DNA from: Schistocephalus solidus
Lineage: Eukaryota; Platyhelminthes; Cestoda; Diphyllobothriidea; Diphyllobothriidae
Assembly (NCBI GenBank): GCA_017591395.1
Contig: WEDG01004538.1
Location: 106,870 to 170,869, forward strand
Length of the DNA stretch: 64,000 nt
Reading direction: 5' to 3'
Shown here: piece by piece, positions 56,668 through 64,000 of the stretch
Layout of the letters: each line of letters begins with the position of its first letter
How positions within the stretch are numbered: position 1 is the stretch's first letter
Notes under the pieces: model-generated
Seen by the model: only the letters and a program-made list of their open reading frames with translations
The model's database searches: none
Told to the model about the DNA's origin: nothing
Translations under genes and position numbers: made by a program

Positions 56668-57295
56668 AGCTCTCCTTCTTCGCCTATATAATCAGAAACT
56701 ATTACCTCGCCTACCCTCATTTTAGATCATATTTTTTTACTCCGCTGAAACTCGCCCTTTTGTGGCCTCTGTGATTTTTGCTTTATAATCTCAAACGGTT
56801 TACACATATTTTATCCAGTTCTCCCTGAGGGGAGCAAAAATACAGGCATTACCGATTAATCGACTTCCCTTGTTGATGGAATCATCGAGCAGGTGACTTC
56901 CTAGCCTGCTTGACTCAATCCGGATGAACAGCCGTGTGGAAGACATTGCAATGGCCTGTATTATTATTTTTACGAAAAAAACCGGGCAGGGTTTGCGGGG
57001 CTGTAGCTATACTTAATTGCGATATTAAATCGACCCCCTAGCGGTTGGCGAGAGGGCTCTTCGGTTATTCCCGGGATGTATCGACGTTGACTGGTTGAAC
57101 GCACTTCCCTTTCCATGTCCGCTCGACAAACGCCATCTTACAGACGGTGGTTGTCACGCAAAGTTAAATCACTTTTGATAACAGAGGACGTTCCTATCAG
57201 TTAAGCAATATCTCGACAAAGCCACTCACCGGCCCCCACCATGAAGTGTCGGGCTTGAAGCTAGCAGTTTCGGGACAAGCTCAAATGTGCGTGTG
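56668..57295. other. 3' flank of the HES-like gene, no further gene
   Basis: Presumed 3' UTR and intergenic sequence. ATTAAA at 57024 is the only polyadenylation-like hexamer I noticed. Confidence 0.35.
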
Positions 57296-57864
57296 TGTGT
57301 CACCGTCCGTCCTCCGCTGCCCTCACTGCTCCCGCATATTTACACACCGCATGGGCCTATTAGGTCGCATGCACCTCTACGACAACCCGCGGTAAGCCAG
57401 CGTAGGCTAAAGTACATGCGCACACTACCTCCACCAATACGTAGAAAAACACCCTCACCATCATCATGTACCCGAGAATATCATGGTCTCCTAGAAAACG
57501 TAGCTTCGAAGGCTGCCAATCTGATGCTTACACCAGACCACGCCGCCGATCGACTGTGTGTTGTGCGTTGTGTGGCTGACCAGGGGACTGGGAGTCACAC
57601 GGCGATGGTTCCTCCATATCACTTGGTGTGTGTGCTCTTGGGGCCAGGTCGTGCTGTGGTGCACGAAGACGGATAGGCAGGCCAGTCAGCCAATGCACCC
57701 ACTCCCATATCAGACAACTGACCGGCTCGGACGGTGGTCTGATTGTGGGGGTGGGGGAGAGAGTGAGTTCAATGGCTCAGCGCATTATTTTCCTAACCAA
57801 AAAGATTCTGACGCGCTTGAAACTATCACGGTGCGCTAAAAGCCGCGGCTTGGAAGGTTGCCTT
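57296..57864 (+). mobile_element. LINE copy F, 5'-truncated (last finger and 3' UTR)
   Basis: CPHCSRIFTHRMGLLGRMHL-type finger at 57319-57380, the ATCATGGTCTCCTAGAAAAC hinge and the first two-thirds of the 3' UTR, ending at GGCTTGGAAGGTTGCC, where copy G begins. Confidence 0.8.
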
Positions 57865-59740
57865 CTGCAGCAACGACTATGGGAGATGCAGGACCGTGAT
57901 GAGCACCATGGGATCCGCATCGCCTACAGAACTGACGGAAACCTCAACAGTCGGCGTATGCAGGTCCCAACGCGCGTGAATACGACTTCAGTCCATTATA
58001 TGCTCTTCGCGAACGACTGCACCCTTAACACCGTGACGGAGGAGGACATGCAAAGGAGCATGGAACTCTTCGCCGCAGGCTGCGCTGATTTTGGATTTAC
58101 AATCAGTACAGCAAACACGGTGGTCATGCACCAACCGCCACCCACCGCGGAATACAATGCTCCACGAATCAATGTCAACACAGCTCAACACAAAAATGTG
58201 GAAACCCTTGCTTATCTGGGAAGCACGCTGTAACGCAACGCGAGAATCGACGCTGAGGTTGCTCAAAGGATCTCCAAAGCCAGTCAGGCCTTCGGCCTAC
58301 TGCAGGCCTCCGTGTGGAATCGCCACGGTATTCACCTGAACACCAAACTGAAGATGTACAAGGCCGTCGTCTTGATGACACTTCTTTACGGAGCGGAGAC
58401 CTGGACCCTCTACTCGAACCAAGCCAGGAATCTAAATCACTTCCATCTCAGCTGCCTCCGCAGAATACTTAAGCTGAGATGGTAAGACAGGATCCTGGAC
58501 ACGGAAGTCCTGGAGCGGACCGGAAGCTTCAGCCTCCACGCAATGCTGAGGCAATTTCAACTGCTATGGAGCGGCCACCTGGTGAAAATTGACGAAAAGC
58601 GACTACCCAAACGACTTTTTTTATGGAGATGTCGCTACGGGTACTCGCCGACACGGAGGACAAAACGACGCCACAAGGACACGTTGAAGACATATCTGAA
58701 GCAACTGCAAATCAACGCGGTGACCAGGAAGGACCTCGCCCGGAGCCGACTGGCATGGAGAAGATCCGTGAAGACGGGTGCAGCAATCTATGAGGCCAAC
58801 TGGATCGCCGCCACCAAGGCCGAAATGGTGGCTGGCAAGTTACAAGCACCGCAGATCAACACTGACAATGCCCAAGCCCTCCCAACGTTCCCACGCTCTC
58901 AACGCATATTCCGCGCGTTAATCGGCTGGGTAGGACATCTTCGAACTGAATGCAACAACAATCTTACAATATCAACTTCTGCCACACCTGCCTCAGACCC
59001 CAAGACGGCGACGAAGACCACCCCAACCACTGATAACAACTTCATAGATGCCCCACCGCCCACGATCACCGACACATTCCTCCCTCCCCCACCCCTTGCG
59101 CCGATCACGGCGACGAACACCACTTGCCCCACTCCCGCCACCTCAGTAGCCACCTCCGACTACCTGCCACCTTTTACTTCCACCACCATCACCGCCCCCA
59201 GTACCAGCGATGGGGAATGGGTACAAACCTGTCCTAATTGCGGCCGCACAGTCACCTCTCACATCGGCCTAGTCGGTCTCTTGTGAATCCGTCGCACAGA
59301 GACTGGCGGACTAGTGCCTCGAGCACCAACACACAGCAGAGACCACCGCCTCCAATGCCCTCACTGCCCACTCATCGCATGGGCCTGATCGGTCACATCC
59401 GCATCCACGAAAGCGGAATCCCCTGCGATGCCAACACATCTTATGCACCCATCAGCACTTCCATTAGTCCTCCAATGAGTGTGACTGCCGGTACCAGCAG
59501 CACAGCCCCCACAGAATCAGCCCCTCCCGACCTATCTTGTCCTCATTGTCACCGCACATGCACATCACGCATCGGCCCGGTCATTCACTAGTGAATCCAT
59601 TGCACAGCGACCGGTGAACCAGTGTCAGTAGCACCAAAATACACCCACCGTACCCGACCCAACTGTCAGCACTGCCCACGCACATTCACAAGCCGCATGG
59701 GCCTATTAGGTCACATGCGTCTCCATGAAAACCTGTGGTA
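57865..59740 (+). pseudogene. LINE RT C-terminal half with finger tail, broken (copy G)
   Basis: RT motifs A and B are deleted. Motif C reads MLFANDCTLN, so the second catalytic Asp is Asn. A stop follows YLGSTL (58231), another follows LKLRW. The 247-codon stretch 58543-59286 carries RWSGHLVKIDEKRLPKRL, the KDTLKTYLKQLQIN segment, a defective first finger (FPRSQRIFRALIG, both Cys lost) and a good C2H2-like finger start (CPNCGRTVTSHIGLVG). More fingers follow in other frames to 59740 (CPHCHRTCTSRIG, CQHCPRTFTSRMGLLGHMRLH). Confidence 0.82.
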
Positions 59741-60345
59741 GAACACCATCGGCTGTACCACAACACTACATCTCTCCGCATCAACCTCTGCACCTCACAT
59801 GATCACACGCAACACCAAAAAAAATGCTGTCAGTCTGCATAGCTGATTACGAGGGAAGTAGGATCCTCGACTCTTTCTCTATGCGACTCCTCAGTTGCAT
59901 GTGTGATTTGAGCTTGCTACTATCACGGGGCGATAAGCGCCGTGGGTCAGAAGGTTGCCAACTGAAAATTACACCTCAGACCTCGCAGTCAGTTCAATGT
60001 GTGTTTTGTGTGGAGTGTCTGACTGGCGGACTGAGAATCAGGCTGCAATGGATCCTTCTTAATGTGGCCTTTATGGCACTCCCACTCCGTGGGATCCAAG
60101 CCAGGTGCGGTTGTACGCCCAGGGGCGGCTCCGGCCACGCCAGCCACCTGCGCCCTCTCCCATCTCCGGTCTTCTTGACTCTGTCATGACACCAGGCTCA
60201 GGTGGGGAAGGAGAGAGTGCGGAAGATGCAGCGCAAGTCTACTATAACTTTAAACTAAATCATGTGCAAGTCACCGTCCCTGCACCACCTGGTGTGGAGT
60301 ATACGGTGGACCTCGTCGGACTACGACGGTCGAACTGTCAACACC
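57865..60345 (+). mobile_element. LINE copy G, internally deleted RT, with tail and 3' UTR
   Basis: Starts in the pre-RT linker (QQRLWEMQD), jumps directly to the middle of the RT ([15 protein letters not shown]), continues through the thumb and a long zinc-finger tail to about 59740. A 3' UTR second half follows at 59915-60345. Confidence 0.82.
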
Positions 60346-60644
60346 GCTAAGATTCGGAAGATGAAACGCAAAGTAAGTGGCTTTGTGCTGTTTTAATTGT
60401 TACTGCAATTTCTATTTAGCCTGCTCACGAGACAGGCTCGACAAATCTTCCATCGATTTTCCCTAGATTTGGGCCTCTGTCGTCTTTGCCCGTTGACCTC
60501 TCTATTCTCCAACTGCGCTATTCTGGGTCATGGGCACCGAAATTTGAGAACGGTCTGCCTTATTTGGGGTGGTTTTTACTTACCGCAGAGGCTTCGCAAA
60601 GCAATGAAGATGGCTCCTTAAAGGTAGTGTCTCGAACCCTTCTA

Positions 60645-63545
60645 CTCCGGGTCGAAGGCGGACAACTTAATTGTCCTTGGTGACTTTAACGCCCGCGTCG
60701 GGACGGACCACGCTGCCTGGCAGGGAGTGCTGGGTCCCCATGGTCTCGGTAGCCGTAACGATAACGGCCACTTTCTTCTGCGAACGTGTGCGGAACACCG
60801 TCTCCTGCTGACCAACACGTTCTTCCGCCTCCCGATGAGGCAAAAGGCTACCTGGTTACACCCCCGGTCGAGACACTGGCACCTCTTGGACTATGTTCTC
60901 GTCCGGAAGCGAGATCGACAGGACGTGCTGGTGACAAAGGCGATCCCCGGTGACGACGGATGGACGGATCACCGCCTCTTAATCTCCAAGAGGAGACTTA
61001 GTCTGCAACCACGCAGAAGACTCCAAGGTAAGTGACCACAAGGTAAGTTGAATGCTGTTTTGTTGAATATGCCTGCTCACCATCTCCATTTCAGTAACGA
61101 ACTGGCCAACCGACTAGCCAACCTTTCAGTCGCCGACGTGGACATCTCCGTAGAGAACCGCTGGTGTCAGCTGAGGGACACCATCCAATCCACCGCCCTG
61201 GATGTCCTCGGCCGCGCACGTCATCAGCACCAAGACTGGTTCGATGACAACGACGCAGCTATCAACGCTCTACTAGTCGAGAAGAACCAGTTGCACAAAG
61301 CCTACGTCGATCGCCCTACCGCTGCAAACAAGACAGCCTTCTACCGAAGTCGCCGCCTTGTACAGTAACAGCTGCGGGAGATACAGGATGTCTGGATTAC
61401 GCGCAAAGTCGAGGAAATCCAAGGGTTCGCGGATCGAAACGAATGGAAGAACTTATTTGCCGCCACCAAGGCAGTCTACGGACGTCCCGTCAAAGGTGCT
61501 GACCCTCTTCTCAGTACGGACGGCAGGACGCTACTCAATACCACCTACTACGCAGCTCACATCAATGTCAATGGCGCCCAACTGAAATCAGTGGATACCT
61601 TCACGTACCTAGGCAGCAATCTGTCCCGCAGCACCAAAGTCGACGATGAGATCTCTAATTGGACCGCCAAAGCCAGCCAAGCCTTTGGACGCATGCAGAA
61701 CGTGGTCTTGAATCGACATGGTCTCCACCTCAGCACCAAACTTACGATGTACAAAGCTGTCATATTGCCGACGTTGCTGTATGGAGCAGAGACGGGGACG
61801 ATCTACCAAAAGCAGGCGCGGAAGCTCAACCACTTCCACCTCAGCTGCCTTCGCAGAATACTTAAGCTGACATGGTAAGACAGGATACCGAACACGGAAG
61901 TGTTGGAACGAACTGGCCTTCTCAGCATTTATGCTCAGCTGAAACAACTGCAACTGCGATGGAGCGGCCACCATGTGAGGATGGACGATGAACGATTACC
62001 CAAACGATTCTTCTATGGAGATGTCGTCATGGGTTCTCGTCGACAAGGGGGTAAAGTACGACGCTACAAGGACACTCTGAAGACTTCCCTGAAGCAACTG
62101 CAGATCAACCCGGCGACCTGGGAGGACCTCGGCCGGAACCGACCTGCTGGAGGACAGTAAAGACAGGAGCAGCAATCTACGAAGCCAACAGGATCGCCGC
62201 CGCCAAGACCAAAAGAGCGGCACGAAAGTCACCAGCGTCCCGGACCAACACCGCCAATAACCAGGCGCTTCCAACATGCCTGCGCTGTCAACGCACCTTC
62301 CGTGCGCGAATTGGCCTGGTCGGATATCTTCGGACGCAATGCACCAACAATCCGAAAATACCAACTTCTGCGTCAAATTCTATCAACAGTCCTTCGGACT
62401 CCACTCCCTCACACCTGGCATCAGTTCCATTACTTACACCATCATAGAGACCACATCCCAATACTCATCACCTGTTACCTCTACCACGACCACCACCGCC
62501 ACCGCCGCCACCACCACAATCAGCGATGGGGACCCTCTCCTAAACTGTCCTCATTGAGACTGCACATTCACCTCACGCATCGGCCTGGTCGGTCACTTGC
62601 GAATCCATCGTACAGAGACTGGTGAACCAGTGCCTGGAGCACCAACACACAGTAGAGATCGCCGCCTCCACTGCCCTCACTGTCCTCGCGCATTCACTCA
62701 TCGCATGGGCCTCTTCGGTCACATGCGCATCTATGACAACCTGCGGTAAACCACTAGAGACTAAGCCACATCAGAGCACACTACCTACACCAATACATAG
62801 ACAACACCCTCACCATCATCACGTACCTGAGAATATCACGGTCTCCTAGAAACCGTGGCTTGGAAGGCTGCCAATCTAACGCTTACACCAGACCACGCCG
62901 TCGGTCCAGTGTTTTTTTGTGTGTGTCAAGTGGTTGACCAGTGGACTGGGGGAGTCAGATGGCGATGGCTCCTCCATATCCCCTCAGTACGTAAATCCTG
63001 GTGTGTGCGTTATGGGGGCCAGGTCGTGCTGTGGCGCGCGAAGACGGATACGCCGACCCGTCAGCCAATGCGCCCACTCGCACATCAGACAATTGACTGG
63101 CTTGGATGTTGGTCCGATTGTGGGGGTGGGGGAGAGATAGGGGTTAACAGGTCAGCGCATTTTCCTCACTATAAACAATATGAAGCGCTTGAAGCTATCA
63201 CGGTGCGCTAAAAGCCGTGGCTTGGAAGGTTGCCAGCTGACGGGAACACTCGGACCGCGTGGTCAGCCCAATGTGTGCTTTGTGTGTAGTAGCTGACTGG
63301 CGGACCGAGAGTCAGGCTGCAATGGCTCTTTCTTAATGTGACCTTTATGGCACTCCCACTCCGTGGGATCCGAGCCATGACACCGGGCTTAGGTGTGGGA
63401 GGAGGAGTGAGTGCGGTAGGTGCTGCAAAAAGTATACTATCACTTTAAACTAAATCACGCGTAAGTCACCGTCCCTGCACATCTCTTTCTTGGAGCATAT
63501 GGTGGACCTCAACGAAATCGACGCTCAAACTCTCGTGTCGTATGT
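60645..63545 (+). mobile_element. LINE copy H, 5'-truncated and internally deleted
   Basis: Starts mid-endonuclease ([15 protein letters not shown] at about 60660), runs to the pre-RT linker, and at about 61540 jumps from DGRTLLN to [17 protein letters not shown] near the end of the RT. It then continues through the tail (to about 62750) and a full 3' UTR (62835-63545). Confidence 0.85.
60660..62750 (+). pseudogene. LINE endonuclease C-half, RT thumb and fingers (copy H)
   Basis: [14 protein letters not shown] and [11 protein letters not shown] keep two of the endonuclease catalytic motifs. The linker VENRWCQLRDTIQSTALDVLG is intact. All RT catalytic motifs are missing. [37 protein letters not shown] and RWSGHHVRMDDERLPKRF follow. 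Stops at 61368, after LTW (61876) and at 62158. Fingers: CLRCQRTFRARIGLVGYL (CCHC type, ends C), then C2H2 types at 62540-62750. Confidence 0.82.
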
Positions 63546-63589
63546 GTTGTGTGTAGGGGTACATGTAACGGGTAGCATCACACAGATGG

Positions 63590-64000
63590 CATTTGGTCGC
63601 TCCATTTGTCTCGTACAGGTGTGACTGCTCCTGTGGCCGCCTCTACCTGGTACTCAACTCCCACCTGTGGATCCTCGAAGTTGGGTTCTTCCCAGCGACA
63701 ACACCCCGGGCAACCGTCAGATCGGCGGGCTAAAACAGGTGAGGGTCTCCGATGTGGTGTGCCTCCACACCTGGTATGTCTGATACCCCAACTTCCCACT
63801 TCCCCCCTCTCAAAAATTCCTACGGTGGGGCGACAGCAACCCCGTAGGCTGCCATGATAACTCGGGAGGCTCTCCCACTAAAACAAAACCATGACCCATA
63901 GTGGAGTTCGGCAGCCGTCTGGGATATCCGAGCAGCCCTATTTAGGGCAGTACTGCTTGCCTCCCGCGGAGGCAGGGGCTAGAAAAGGTGCCCTAAACAA
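63590..64000 (+). mobile_element. LINE copy I, 5' UTR, runs off the window
   Basis: TTTGGTCGCTCCATTTGTCTC start, then the family 5' UTR to AAAAGGTGCCCTAAACAA at the window edge. The endonuclease should begin within about 150 bases beyond 64000. It lies directly after the 3' UTR of copy H, head-to-tail. Confidence 0.85.

Overview
The window is eukaryotic nuclear DNA, most likely from a flatworm and probably a diphyllobothriidean-type tapeworm (Spirometra, Dibothriocephalus or Schistocephalus relatives). That is an inference: the non-LTR retrotransposon family here, with an [21 protein letters not shown] endonuclease, an FADD reverse transcriptase and a C-terminal zinc-finger tail, is one I associate with such genomes, together with GT-AG introns, tRNA-derived SINEs, a Penelope-like element and hammerhead-type ribozyme motifs. 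No bacterial operon, CRISPR array, rRNA or intact tRNA gene is visible.

One host gene is well supported. It is a three-exon, plus-strand gene at 52672-56667 encoding a predicted 332-residue bHLH protein of the Hairy/Enhancer-of-split type. The basic region, helix 1 and helix 2 are spread over three phase-0 exons, and the C-terminus carries a VWRPY motif two residues from the end, a Groucho/TLE corepressor-binding signature. Its 2.2 kb first intron holds an antisense SINE.

Nearly everything else is repeats. (1) At least nine copies of one LINE family lie at 13.3-16.5 (-), 16.5-21.7 (+), 38.3-43.1 (+), 43.1-45.3 (-), 48.2-49.2 (-), 57.3-57.9 (+), 57.9-60.3 (+), 60.6-63.5 (+) and 63.6-64.0 kb (+, running off the window). 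Many solo pieces of its long 3' UTR are scattered between them. All readable copies are broken, and three have internal deletions that remove reverse-transcriptase sequence but keep the ends. The first two copies form a 3.2-kb-armed inverted duplication with shared nonsense mutations. (2) A decayed Penelope-like element lies at 33.9-35.9 kb (-). (3) One tRNA-derived SINE family (22.3-22.6, 27.4-28.2, 31.1, 50.2-50.6 and 54.4-54.6 kb) appears to carry a hammerhead-ribozyme fold. A second tRNA-like SINE pair sits at 29.7-30.1 kb. (4) A separate hammerhead candidate with nearly complete core geometry lies at 6704-6745. (5) A MITE-like family has ~40-bp terminal inverted repeats around a degenerate telomere-like CCTAA/TTAGGG interior (6.1-6.5 and 37.0-37.4 kb, with fragments elsewhere). 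(6) Two large microsatellites occupy 9.05-9.78 kb.

All alignments were made by eye. Element ends are approximate (tens of bases), and percent identities are not given because they were not computed.
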